Shown here: positions 36,079-45,658 of the stretch, piece by piece
How the letters are laid out: each line of letters opens with the position of its first letter
How positions within the stretch are numbered: the first letter of the stretch is position 1
NCBI GenBank assembly: GCA_025937235.1
Contig: JAICRU010000008.1
Coordinates: forward strand, 1-59,232
Reading direction: 5' to 3'
DNA: 59,232 bases
Source: Acidimicrobiia bacterium
GTDB lineage: Bacteria > Actinomycetota > Acidimicrobiia > Spongiisociales > ZC4RG35
Translations under genes and position numbers: made by a program
Notes under the pieces: generated by a model
Told to the model about the DNA's origin: nothing
The model's input: only the letters and a program-made list of their open reading frames with translations
The model's database searches: none

Positions 36079-38028
36079 ATGAGGAACGGAATGGAGCGGC
36101 TGGCGGTCAACACCGTCAAGGCCCTCGCCATGGACGCGGTGCAGAAGGCCAACAGCGGCCACCCCGGGATGCCCATGGGAATGGCCGAGATAGCGGTCAC
36201 CCTGTGGGGCCGGTTCCTGAAGGTGGATCCGGACGTCCCCGACTGGCCCGACCGGGATCGGTTCGTCCTCTCCAACGGCCATGGCTCGATGCTCCTCTAC
36301 TCGATGCTCCATCTCTGTGGCTTCCCCATGGCCATGGACGACCTGAAGAACTTCAGACAGTGGGGCAGTCCCACCGCGGGACACCCGGAGATCCATCAGA
36401 AGCTTGGGATCGAGATGACCACGGGCCCTCTGGGCCAGGGCTTCGGCACCGGGGTGGGGATGGCCATGGCCGAGACCCATCTTCGGGCCCGCCTGGGCGA
36501 GGACCTGGTCGACCATCGGACGTTCGGGTTCGTCAGCGACGGCGATTTGATGGAGGGGGTCAGCGCCGAGGCGGGCTCCCTGGCCGGGCGATTCGGGCTC
36601 GGCAAGCTGATCTATCTGTACGACGACAATGACATCTCGATCGACGGGTCGACCGATATCACGTTCTCCGAGGACGTAGGGAAGCGCTTCCGGGCCCAGG
36701 GGTGGCACACCCAGGAGATCGACGGCCACGACCTGGACGCCATCGACGAGGCGCTCGAGGCTGCGATCAACCTCGAGGACCGGCCCTCGCTGGTGATCTG
36801 TCACACCCACATCGCCCACGGGGCTCCCAACGCCCAGGACACTGCCGCCTCCCACGGGTCGCCCCTGGGCGAAGAGGAGATAGCTCTGGCCAAGGAGGCA
36901 ATGGGTTACCCGGTCGATCGAAGATTCGAAGTCGATGCGGAGGTCTACGAGTTCTTCGAGGGGGCGATGGCTTGGGGCAGAGAGGAGCGTGCCAAGTGGG
37001 AGAAGAGACTGGAGAGCGCCGACGAGGAGCGCCGGGCCCTCTGGGAAGATCTCCACTCCTCCGACCCGGTCTCGTTGGATGGGCCCGAGTTCACCGTCGG
37101 CGAGAAGATGGCCACCAGGTCGGCCTCGGGCAAGGTGTTCCCCGAGATCGCGGAGAAGGTGCCCGGCTTCCTCGGTGGATCGGCCGATCTCGTCGCCTCC
37201 ACCAAGACCGTGCTCGACACCTCCCGGCGCTACTCGGCTGCCGACCCGAGCTCCCGGGACATCCCCTATGGGGTGCGGGAGCACGCCATGGGATGCATCA
37301 CCAACGGGATGGCTGTGCACGGTGGGCTCAAGCCCTACGCCGCCACCTTCTTCGTGTTCAGCGACTACATGCGCCCGGCTGTGCGGCTGTCGGCCCTGAT
37401 GTCGGCCCCCTCGGTCTGGGTTTGGACCCACGACTCGGTGTTCCTGGGTGAGGATGGCCCCACACACCAGCCCATCGAGCACCTCGCCTCACTGCGGGCC
37501 ATGCCCAACTTGTGGATGATCCGCCCCGCCGACGCCAACGAGACGGTCGCAGCCTGGGAGATCGCACTCAACCGCCACGACGGCCCTGTTGGGCTGCTTC
37601 TCACCCGCCAGGACCTGCCCATCCTCCAGACCGATCGGGCCGGGGTCGCACGAGGTGGCTACGTCCTCCGGGACGGCGGGGATGTCACCATCATCGCCAC
37701 CGGGTCCGAGGTCCATGTCGCCCTGGACGCCGCGGCCGAGCTGGAGGGCGATGATATCGCGGCCCGCGTGGTCAGCCTGCCTTGCTGGGAGGTGTTCGCG
37801 GAGCAGGACGAGGTATATCGGTCGAGTGTCCTCGGCGAGGCCCCACGAGTGGCAGTGGAAGCTGCAGCCAGTTTCGGGTGGGAGCGCATCATCGGCACCG
37901 ACGGGCTGATGCTGGGCATCGATCATTTCGGTGAATCGGCCCCAGACACCGTCATCGCCGAGAAGCTCGGCTATACCGGCCCGGCCGTGGCGGCAAAGGT
38001 CCGGGAGCATCTCTCGACCTCGAGTTGA
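36079..38028 (+). CDS. tkt: Transketolase
   Basis: MDAVQKANSGHPGMPMGMAEIAVTLW, LSNGHGSMLLYSMLHL, GPLGQGFGTGVGMAMAE, DGPTHQPIEHLASLRAMP. Confidence 0.97.
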   Translation: MRNGMERLAVNTVKALAMDAVQKANSGHPGMPMGMAEIAVTLWGRFLKVDPDVPDWPDRDRFVLSNGHGSMLLYSMLHLCGFPMAMDDLKNFRQWGSPTAGHPEIHQKLGIEMTTGPLGQGFGTGVGMAMAETHLRARLGEDLVDHRTFGFVSDGDLMEGVSAEAGSLAGRFGLGKLIYLYDDNDISIDGSTDITFSEDVGKRFRAQGWHTQEIDGHDLDAIDEALEAAINLEDRPSLVICHTHIAHGAPNAQDTAASHGSPLGEEEIALAKEAMGYPVDRRFEVDAEVYEFFEGAMAWGREERAKWEKRLESADEERRALWEDLHSSDPVSLDGPEFTVGEKMATRSASGKVFPEIAEKVPGFLGGSADLVASTKTVLDTSRRYSAADPSSRDIPYGVREHAMGCITNGMAVHGGLKPYAATFFVFSDYMRPAVRLSALMSAPSVWVWTHDSVFLGEDGPTHQPIEHLASLRAMPNLWMIRPADANETVAAWEIALNRHDGPVGLLLTRQDLPILQTDRAGVARGGYVLRDGGDVTIIATGSEVHVALDAAAELEGDDIAARVVSLPCWEVFAEQDEVYRSSVLGEAPRVAVEAAASFGWERIIGTDGLMLGIDHFGESAPDTVIAEKLGYTGPAVAAKVREHLSTSS

Positions 38029-39377
38029 GCCGGACCGTCGACGTAGTCGTGATCGGAGCGGGGATCGCCGGGGTCTCCGTGGCGTACGACTTGGCGGTGC
38101 GGCACGAGGTGGGGAGTGTCGTGATGGTCGATCCACGTCCGCCGTTGACGCTGACCTCGGACAAGTCGACGGAGTGTTACCGGAACTGGTGGCCCAACAG
38201 ACCGATGGTCGACTTGATGAGCAGATCGATCGACCTCCTGGAGAAGATGGCGACCGAGTCAGGAAACGTATTTGGCCTCAATCGCAGGGGATACCTGTTC
38301 GTGACCGCCGACGAGGAGCGCTTTCGCCGGATGGTCGAAGACGCTCACCACACCTCCACCCTCGGGGCAGGCCCGGTCCGTTTCCACCCCGGGCCGCTCC
38401 CCTACCGGCCATCACCCCGCGAAGGATTCGCCGGTGCTCCGGAAGGGGTGGACCTCCTGGTCGGAGGCGACATGGTCGTCGAGCATTTCCCCTATATCAC
38501 CCCTGCGGCGGTGGGCGCTTTGCACGTGCGCAGGGCCGGCTGGTTCAGTGCCCAACAGCTCGGGGCGTGGATGCTGGACCAGGCCCGGTCACACGGGTTG
38601 GAGCTCGTCGTCGACGAGGTGGTCGGCATCGAGTCGGGTGGTGGAAGCGTCCGCCAGGTGAATCTGGCCGGAGACGGGCCGATCGAGACACCGGTCGTCG
38701 TGAATGCCGCGGGGCCGATGGCCGGCCCGGTGGCGGCGATGGCCGGTCTCGACCTGCCTCTCTACTCCGAGCTACATCTCAAGGTCGCCTGCAGGGACCA
38801 TCTCCGCGTTGTCCCAAGGGAGGCCCCGATGATCATCTGGAGCGATCCGCAGCAGCTCGACTGGGCCGACGAAGAGCGGGAGGCCCTATCGGCGGAGGGG
38901 CGTGATGACCTGCTCGGGGAGCTCCCCGTGTTCTGTCACGGCCGACCCGAGGGTGGAAGTGACTCGCCCTACCTGCTCGGGCTGTGGGAGTACCACGGCA
39001 TCGTCGAGGAACCGGTCTGGCCTCTGCCGGCAGACCCCCTCTACCCGGAGGTGGTGTTGCGAGGGCTGACCACGATGGTCCCGGGTCTGTCCGCCTATCG
39101 AGAGCGTCTCCCACAAGCCACGGTGGACGGGGGCTACTACACCAAGACCCGGGAGAATCGCCCCCTCATCGGGCCTGCCGGCCCCAGCGGCTTTCATCTC
39201 CTGGTCGGATTCTCCGGGTTCGGAGTGATGGTGGCGGCCGGAGCGGCCGACTTGCTGGCCCGGCACGTCGTGGGCTCCGAGCTACCGGACTACGCCGAGG
39301 CATTCCTTCTCACCCGGTATGACGACCCGGAATACCTGTCGGCCATCTCCGGGCCCGTCAGCTCGGGACAACTCTGA
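38025..39377 (+). CDS. FAD-dependent oxidoreductase (DAO family)
   Basis: TTG start in TTGA overlap; VDVVVIGAGIAGVSVAYDLA; GFSGFGVMVAAGAADLLA. Confidence 0.9.
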   Translation: MSRTVDVVVIGAGIAGVSVAYDLAVRHEVGSVVMVDPRPPLTLTSDKSTECYRNWWPNRPMVDLMSRSIDLLEKMATESGNVFGLNRRGYLFVTADEERFRRMVEDAHHTSTLGAGPVRFHPGPLPYRPSPREGFAGAPEGVDLLVGGDMVVEHFPYITPAAVGALHVRRAGWFSAQQLGAWMLDQARSHGLELVVDEVVGIESGGGSVRQVNLAGDGPIETPVVVNAAGPMAGPVAAMAGLDLPLYSELHLKVACRDHLRVVPREAPMIIWSDPQQLDWADEEREALSAEGRDDLLGELPVFCHGRPEGGSDSPYLLGLWEYHGIVEEPVWPLPADPLYPEVVLRGLTTMVPGLSAYRERLPQATVDGGYYTKTRENRPLIGPAGPSGFHLLVGFSGFGVMVAAGAADLLARHVVGSELPDYAEAFLLTRYDDPEYLSAISGPVSSGQL

Positions 39378-39380
39378 GAG

Positions 39381-39752
39381 TCAGTCCTCGAGGATCGACA
39401 GGATGTTGCCGGCGGGGTCCTCGAACCAGGCAATGGGCGGGCCGCCCTCACCGCGCCAAATCCCCTTCTCATCCTGGTCGAACTGCTCGTACCTGATCAG
39501 ACTCACACCACGCTCGGCCAGCTCGTCGGCCGCGAGGTCGATGTCCTCCACCGGGAAGTTCAAGATGGTGAAGGTGGCCGGCTCATGATCGTCCTTGGGG
39601 TAGATCATGATGTGCCCGCCATCGGGTATCCGCAGGGCGAGCATCCCGTCCTCTTCGGTCACTTCGAGGCCGAGGATTCCTCCATAGAAGTCCTTGGCTC
39701 GCTGGATATCGTCGACCGAGAACCCGCTGAAAGCCCTGGTATCGGTGAACAT
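39381..39752 (-). CDS. VOC/glyoxalase family protein
   Basis: FSGFSVDDIQRAKDFYGGILGLEVTEEDGMLALRIPDGGHIMIYP; AWFEDPAGNILSILED. Confidence 0.92.
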   Translation of the reverse strand: MFTDTRAFSGFSVDDIQRAKDFYGGILGLEVTEEDGMLALRIPDGGHIMIYPKDDHEPATFTILNFPVEDIDLAADELAERGVSLIRYEQFDQDEKGIWRGEGGPPIAWFEDPAGNILSILED

Positions 39753-39812
39753 GAGTGCCTCCTCTGGGGCGGTTCCGATGAGTTTCCCCCTCGTCGGCAG
39801 TCTCTAACCACG

Positions 39813-40097
39813 TTGCCTGCAGATGACCCTTCCAGCCGTGCAGTCGTCACTTGCGACATGGGAGCGGTCTCCTCGCCCGATCTCGGGACCGTCGATGCCG
39901 TGTGTCGTCTCCGCATGTCGGTGGTTCAGATGGGATACGTCCTTCGTCTCCGAGATGCCACACCCGAGCTCGAGGAGTTGCTCACCCTGTGCGGGCTGGG
40001 CGACAGCTCATTTCTCGTAGCTGAGCGGCAGGCCGAAGAGGGGGAAGAGCCGTTCGGTGTCGAGGAAGAAGTTGAGCCCGGTGATCGAACCACCTGA
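39813..40097 (+). CDS. Small STAS-like protein (inferred), antisense-overlapping the sigma gene
   Basis: TTG start; [82 protein letters not shown]. Confidence 0.6.
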   Translation: MPADDPSSRAVVTCDMGAVSSPDLGTVDAVCRLRMSVVQMGYVLRLRDATPELEELLTLCGLGDSSFLVAERQAEEGEEPFGVEEEVEPGDRTT

Positions 40098-40997
40098 CAT
40101 CTCCAGCACCTGGAGCGCCCAGGGGGCATGGCCACCTCCCGGGTCGGGTTTGTACTGGCCGAATGCGGGCAGACCGTTGGCCGGGCCCGCCGGGACAACC
40201 ACCGAGCCGCGGCACCCGATACCAGTGCCGAGGAAGAACCGCGTCACTTGCTCCGGGCCGCGGAGCCACATCCCGTAAGGCGGCATCGACTGGACCACGT
40301 CTTCGTGGAGCAGCTCGACCAGGGCGTCCAGGTCGTAGCGCTCGAAGGCGTCGACGTATCGGTGGAGGAAGGCCCTCTGGTCATCATCGAGTGGGCGGTG
40401 GGGGTCGGATTCTCCAGGGCTGTGCTCCGCCAGGGTCGCCCTGGCCCTCTGCAAAGCGCTGTTGACCGAAGCCACGGTGGTGTCGAGCAACTCGGCCACC
40501 TCGTTGGCCTGCCACCTCAGCACGTCACGCAGGATCAGGACCGCGCGTTGCCGCGATGGCAGGTGTTGGAGGGCGGCGACGAATGCGAGCCTCACCGAGT
40601 CACGGGACACGGCGACGTCGGCTGGATCGGGACCAGCAGGCAGCAGGATGCCGTCGGGCGCCGGCTCCAGCCAGGTGATCTCGGGGAGTGGAGCCGGCAG
40701 CATCGTGTCCGCACTCGACGCGGGCCCCAGGTCCATCGGCCTGGCCCGGCGGTCCCGTCCCTTCAGCATGTCGAAGCAGACGTTGGTCGTGATCCGGTAG
40801 AGCCAGGTTCGCAAGGCGGAGCGGCCCTCGAAGCGATCCAGCGCCCTCCAGGCCCGGACCATGCTCTCCTGTACAGCATCCTCGGCCTCGAACGGCGAGC
40901 CCAGGAGCCGGTATGCATACCCGGTCAGCTCCGAGCGGTATGGCTCCAGGTCCTCGAAGGAGGGGGCTTGTCGCCCGGTTGTGATGGATTCGGCCAT
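40008..40997 (-). CDS. ECF sigma factor with C-terminal SnoaL-like domain (SigG/TIGR02960-like)
   Basis: [96 protein letters not shown]-terminal NTF2-like region. Confidence 0.93.
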   Translation of the reverse strand: MAESITTGRQAPSFEDLEPYRSELTGYAYRLLGSPFEAEDAVQESMVRAWRALDRFEGRSALRTWLYRITTNVCFDMLKGRDRRARPMDLGPASSADTMLPAPLPEITWLEPAPDGILLPAGPDPADVAVSRDSVRLAFVAALQHLPSRQRAVLILRDVLRWQANEVAELLDTTVASVNSALQRARATLAEHSPGESDPHRPLDDDQRAFLHRYVDAFERYDLDALVELLHEDVVQSMPPYGMWLRGPEQVTRFFLGTGIGCRGSVVVPAGPANGLPAFGQYKPDPGGGHAPWALQVLEMSGGSITGLNFFLDTERLFPLFGLPLSYEK

Positions 40998-41110
40998 GCC
41001 CGCTCCGATCGCTCGTTCTACGTCTCCAGTCGGAGGGGGAATGAGCCCCCTGCCCGATGACCCGACATCAGCATCGATCGATTCTGGTCCTGATTGCGCT
41101 CTATGTACGT

Positions 41111-41133
41111 GGGGTAACCCGGAAGGGGTAACC
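41111..41133. promoter_or_regulatory. Tandem GGGGTAACC direct repeats in sigma/oxidoreductase divergent region
   Basis: GGGGTAACC at 41111-41119 and 41125-41133, 14-bp period. Confidence 0.5.
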
Positions 41134-41175
41134 GAAAGCCGGGCGGTAAGGATCCCGAATTCGAAGGAGATTGTC

Positions 41176-42567
41176 ATGCAGCAGTCGTCCCAGACGCCGA
41201 AGACACCGTCCGTCGCTCAGCTAGGTCAGGTCCTCACCGGCGAGGTGATCGGGCCCGAGGACTCTGGGTATGACGAAGCACGGGCGGTTTTCTACGGCAT
41301 AGATCGCAAGCCGGCAGCGATCGTCCGGCCTACGGACGCCGACGAAGTCGCATACGTCGTGTCGATCGCACGGGACACGGGGATCGAGCTGGCCGTTCGC
41401 AGCGGTGGTCATAGCATCGCCGGGCACTCGGTGACCGATGGTGGGCTCGTCCTCGATCTGTCGGCGATGAAAGAGATGCGCATCGATGACGAGAAGAGGA
41501 CAGTGTGGGCACAGACCGGTCTCACAGCAGGAGAGCTGACCGGTGCTCTCGGTCGGCATGGGCTGGCGGTCGGGTTCGGCGACACGGGCTCGGTGGGGAT
41601 CGGTGGCCTGACGCTGGGAGGTGGAGCCGGCTTCCTGTCCCGCAAATTCGGTCTGACCATCGACTCGCTCCTCGCCGCCGAGTTGGTGACCGCCGACGGG
41701 AAGGTGACTGAGGTCGACTCGGAGAACCATCCCGACCTCTTCTGGGCAATCAGGGGAGGAGGCGGGAACTTCGGCGTGGCGACCAGGTTCTTGTTCCGCC
41801 TCCAGGAGGTGGACGAAATCTTGGGCGGGATGCTGATCCTCCCCGCGACGGCGGACAACATCTCCTCGTTCGTCGAGCTCGCCGCGTCGGCTCCGGAGGA
41901 GCTGACGACGATCGCCAACGTCATGAAGGCGCCACCAATGCCTTTCCTCCCCGAGGATCTGGTCGGCCGGCCTGTGCTCTTCTCGATCCTCGTCTACGCA
42001 GGTGAGGTCGAGACCGGAGCGGAAGTCGTGGCCCCCTTCCGCGGCCTGGACACGCCCATCGTCGACATGGTGGAGCCGGGCATCTACGCCGGGATCTACG
42101 AGGCAGGGGAAGAGGAACAGGCGCCACCGTTCACCTTCGCAGTCCGGAACCTGTTCGCCGACGACATCGACAAGTCCGACGGCGATGCGATCCTCGAAGC
42201 TCTGGAGACGTCGACCGCCCCGATGGCCGTCACCCAGATCAGGGTGATGGGTGGCGCGGTGGCGCGGATGCCCGACGACGCAACCGCGTATGGGCACCGC
42301 AGTCGGCCGATCATGATCAACGTGGCTTCCGCCTATGCGGACCCAACCGAGAGGACGACTCACGAAGCCTGGGTAGACACCTTGGCCAAGACCCTGGGCA
42401 GGGGTGGCGAAGAGGCCTATGTCAACTTCCTCGGCGATGTCGCCGAGGCCAGGGTGAGGCAGGCCTATCCAGGTGGGACCTGGGACCGGCTCCGAGAAGT
42501 CAAGCGGCGCTACGACCCGGGGAACCTGTTCCGTCTCAACCAGAACATCCCTCCGGCCGGCGCCTAA
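41176..42567 (+). CDS. FAD-binding (BBE/VAO-type) oxidoreductase
   Basis: [81 protein letters not shown] Shine-Dalgarno. Confidence 0.95.
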   Translation: MQQSSQTPKTPSVAQLGQVLTGEVIGPEDSGYDEARAVFYGIDRKPAAIVRPTDADEVAYVVSIARDTGIELAVRSGGHSIAGHSVTDGGLVLDLSAMKEMRIDDEKRTVWAQTGLTAGELTGALGRHGLAVGFGDTGSVGIGGLTLGGGAGFLSRKFGLTIDSLLAAELVTADGKVTEVDSENHPDLFWAIRGGGGNFGVATRFLFRLQEVDEILGGMLILPATADNISSFVELAASAPEELTTIANVMKAPPMPFLPEDLVGRPVLFSILVYAGEVETGAEVVAPFRGLDTPIVDMVEPGIYAGIYEAGEEEQAPPFTFAVRNLFADDIDKSDGDAILEALETSTAPMAVTQIRVMGGAVARMPDDATAYGHRSRPIMINVASAYADPTERTTHEAWVDTLAKTLGRGGEEAYVNFLGDVAEARVRQAYPGGTWDRLREVKRRYDPGNLFRLNQNIPPAGA

Positions 42568-42573
42568 AAGCGC

Positions 42574-43012
42574 TCACGCCCTCTGGCAGCCCACCTCGTA
42601 GGAACGGCACAGCCAACGTTGGATCTCCTCATCGTCATCCAGGGAGGTGAGGCGCAGGTAGTAGACCCAGTCACGCCCGTCATAGTGGGCCACCTTCCGG
42701 AACCGGGGCCTCTCGATCTGTTCCTTCAGCCAGAAGGACATGCTCACCCCGCGCTCGGAGACGGCATCCATCCCTGCGAATCGCACCCGCACCATGAACT
42801 CGAGACCTGTCTTGTTGGCAACGATGGTGTACGGGCCACATCGACCCACCATCTCCTGGAGACGGGCCCCGAATGCCCAAGCTTCTCTCCCCCTTGCCCG
42901 CCATGAGCTGCTCGACAGTGTGATCCCCGCAGGAGTGCGACATGTTCCTGGTGACGAAGCGCTTGTTGCAACGAGGACAGGTCCAGAGGTCGGAGAGTCC
43001 CTGTTCCATCAT
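42574..43012 (-). pseudogene. DUF5655-like protein split by a +1 frameshift at a homopolymer, or sequencing error
   Basis: 5' part MMEQGLSDLWTCPRCNKRFVTRNMSHSCGDHTVEQLMAGKG (frame of ORF 42680..43012) continues as AFGARLQEMVGRCGPYTIVANKTGLEFMVRVRFAGMDAVSERG in another frame. Confidence 0.8.
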
Positions 43013-45634
43013 TCAGCGTGTCAGGGCCAGTTCGTGATGAGGCTGAAGGGCATAGACGATTGCATCCCGGGGCTTCATCTCGGCCCCGGCGCTCCGAGCC
43101 TCGGCCAGCTCGGGCTGCTCTGTCTCCGCCGCCACCCCGGCCGCGTCGAGGAGCCCGGCGAGCAGGGCCCAGCGGGTCAAGCCGACCTTCGACCTCGCCT
43201 CGTTGGCTGCGCCCAGGGCAGTCATGGCGCGTACCGGATCGTTCTCGGCGAAGGCCAGCCACGCCACTGCATCGAGGAAGATCGCCAGAGCTTCCTGACT
43301 CCGCATGCGGTCGAGTAGCTCCACCCCGTCTTCGAGCTTCTTCCTCGCCCGCACGACGTCCCCTGCAGTCAAATAGGTCATCGCCGCCTGGCTGTAGGTC
43401 TGAGACATCAGCGAGACGATGTCGAGGGCCTTGGCGATCTCGAGCACCTCCTCGTGATACGCCAACCCCGCTGCCAGGTCCCCCTCGAGGGTCGCCCTCC
43501 CCGCCTGGAAGCTGAGGGCGTAACCGAGGAGGAAGGGGTCGTCGAGAGAGCGGGCCAGATGGACAGCCTCCTCGATCTGACTGCGAGCCTCCACGTCGAG
43601 TGGATCGGAGAACTGCAGAGAGCCCGCCAGCATCAGACGCCCCCACGCCTCGGTTTGGCGGTCTTCCACGGTCAAGGCCAGTTCAATGGCGGTGCGGGCC
43701 AGGCCCATTGCCTTCGACCAGTCGCCTATCTCCATCCGATATCCGGAGGCGATGAAATAGATGAACGCCCTCAGATGAGGGTCGAGACGGTCACTGTCTG
43801 CGATGAGACGTTCCGTGTACGACTCCATGCCCAGCCAATGGTCGCCCTGCCAGAGGAGGATCCAGGAGTTGGCGTAAAGGGTGGCCGCCAACTCGATCCG
43901 ATCGGCCTCGAGGGCCCATTCGCCGGCGGCTGAGAAGTTGGGCCAGTCGCGAGAGAGCTCGATGACCGTCTCCCGCTGGCGCGGGCCCCGCATCAACGGG
44001 TCGGCGCGGAGCAGGACGGAGGTGAAATGCTCGGCGTGACGGAGCCGGGTCTGTTCCTCGTCATCGTCTTCGGCCAGGCGCTCCACGGCGAACTCTCGCA
44101 TGGCGCTGGCCATGCTCATCCTGCCATCGCCGTCCACCGAGACCATGCTCTGGGCCGCCAGGTTCTCCAATCCCAGGAAAACATCGGGCGCGTCATCCCC
44201 AACCACTGCCTCGGCCGCGTCCAGCGTCCACCCGTCGACGAAGACACCAAGCCGGCGAAACAGAGTCCGATCCGCGGTGGACAGGAGCCCGTGACTCCAC
44301 TCGATGGTCGCCCGAAGGCTCTGCTGGCGCCGGGGCAGTGCCGGAGATGTGGTCGCGAGATCGAGCATCCCGCGCAGGCTCTCCAGGATGCCCTCCGGCG
44401 GGAGCAGCCGGGCTCGGGCTGCCGCCAGCTCGATCGACAGTGGACTGCCCTCCAGCCGGGCAACCAGATCCCGGACCACACCCGAGTTCTCAGGGGTCAG
44501 CATGAAATCCGACCGGACGGCTCGGGCCCGGGCGACGAAGAGCCGAACGGCGGGGGAGGCGGCAATCTCGTCGTGCGGGGCGCCATCACCAGGCCACCCC
44601 AGCGGTTCCACCCGGAACTCGCGCTCGGCTCCAATGCGTAACGCCCCTCTGCTGGTCACGAGGATGGTGAGGTGGGGGCACCGCGCCAGGAGGTCGGCTA
44701 CACCCACGGCCGCGTCGGAAACCCTTTCGAAGCCGTCGAGGACCAGCAGCGATTCCATGGGGGCGAGATGATCGGAGAGGGAATCGAACCCCGGGTGGGT
44801 CGGATCGGTAGGGAGACCGAGCTGCTCCTCGATCGCATTGGCGACGCGGGTAGCATCGGCGTAGTTGGAGAGGTCGACATACCCGATCCCATCAGCGAAT
44901 CGCGAGCCGAGCCGGCTCGCAGCCGCGATCGCCAGACGACTCTTGCCCACGCCGCCGGGCCCGGTGAGGGTCACCAGTCGGGTGCCGGCTCGGAGAAGTT
45001 CCATGACCGCCTCGATCTGCTTCTCACGCCCGATGAGCTCTGTTAGATCCTTGGGGAGATGAGCCTCCTGCGGGCGGGCCCTGACCGGAGGGAACCCAGA
45101 CGGCAGATCGGTTGCCTCGAGCTGATAGAGCCGCTCGGATCGGCTCAATCCCTTCATGGAAAAGAGGCCGAGCTCGCGGCTTTCCACGCCTAGGTCGGAG
45201 ATCAGCGAGTGGGTTGCCTCCGAGAGGAGGACCTGGCCCCCCCAGGCCGCGGCCATGATCCGGGCTGTCCGATGGACGTCGATCCCGGTGTAGTCATCGC
45301 CGATCAACGTCGGGGCCCCGGTATGGATGCCCATGCGGACCTTGACCTTCACGGCCCCCGGCCAGGCCGTCTCCTCGAAGCCTCTTTGGGCGTCGATCGC
45401 AGAGGAAACCGCTGCGCCGGCCTCGGCGAAGGCGGCGAACAAACCATCCCCCTCTGCACCGAACACGGTCCCGTTGTGGGAGCGGACGATCTCCTCGGTC
45501 AGATTCCTGTATTCGCCGAGGAGCCCGGGATAGGCGTCTTCCAGCTGTTCGAGGAGAACGGTCGAGCCCTCGATGTCCATGAACAGAAAGGTGACCGTCC
45601 CTGCGGGAAGCGGGCTGCCGGGAGGCTGGATCAT
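43013..45634 (-). CDS. Class III adenylate/guanylate cyclase domain fused to NB-ARC-like ATPase and TPR-like region
   Basis: TVTFLFMDIEGSTVLLEQL, AEGDGLFAAFAEA, DYTGIDVHRTARIMAAAWGGQVLLSEAT; TGPGGVGKSRLAIAAA; ESLLVLDGFE; VTSRGALRI. Confidence 0.95.
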   Translation of the reverse strand: MIQPPGSPLPAGTVTFLFMDIEGSTVLLEQLEDAYPGLLGEYRNLTEEIVRSHNGTVFGAEGDGLFAAFAEAGAAVSSAIDAQRGFEETAWPGAVKVKVRMGIHTGAPTLIGDDYTGIDVHRTARIMAAAWGGQVLLSEATHSLISDLGVESRELGLFSMKGLSRSERLYQLEATDLPSGFPPVRARPQEAHLPKDLTELIGREKQIEAVMELLRAGTRLVTLTGPGGVGKSRLAIAAASRLGSRFADGIGYVDLSNYADATRVANAIEEQLGLPTDPTHPGFDSLSDHLAPMESLLVLDGFERVSDAAVGVADLLARCPHLTILVTSRGALRIGAEREFRVEPLGWPGDGAPHDEIAASPAVRLFVARARAVRSDFMLTPENSGVVRDLVARLEGSPLSIELAAARARLLPPEGILESLRGMLDLATTSPALPRRQQSLRATIEWSHGLLSTADRTLFRRLGVFVDGWTLDAAEAVVGDDAPDVFLGLENLAAQSMVSVDGDGRMSMASAMREFAVERLAEDDDEEQTRLRHAEHFTSVLLRADPLMRGPRQRETVIELSRDWPNFSAAGEWALEADRIELAATLYANSWILLWQGDHWLGMESYTERLIADSDRLDPHLRAFIYFIASGYRMEIGDWSKAMGLARTAIELALTVEDRQTEAWGRLMLAGSLQFSDPLDVEARSQIEEAVHLARSLDDPFLLGYALSFQAGRATLEGDLAAGLAYHEEVLEIAKALDIVSLMSQTYSQAAMTYLTAGDVVRARKKLEDGVELLDRMRSQEALAIFLDAVAWLAFAENDPVRAMTALGAANEARSKVGLTRWALLAGLLDAAGVAAETEQPELAEARSAGAEMKPRDAIVYALQPHHELALTR

Positions 45635-45658
45635 CTCGCTCGATGTTACGAACCCGAG

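Noticed and set aside
35932-37482. 516-aa minus ORF
   Set aside because: Shadow of transketolase, low-complexity Gly/His/Asp composition.
44770-44800. GGGTTCGATTCCC-like T-loop on minus strand
   Set aside because: Encodes GFDSL in the cyclase-ATPase gene; no cloverleaf context.
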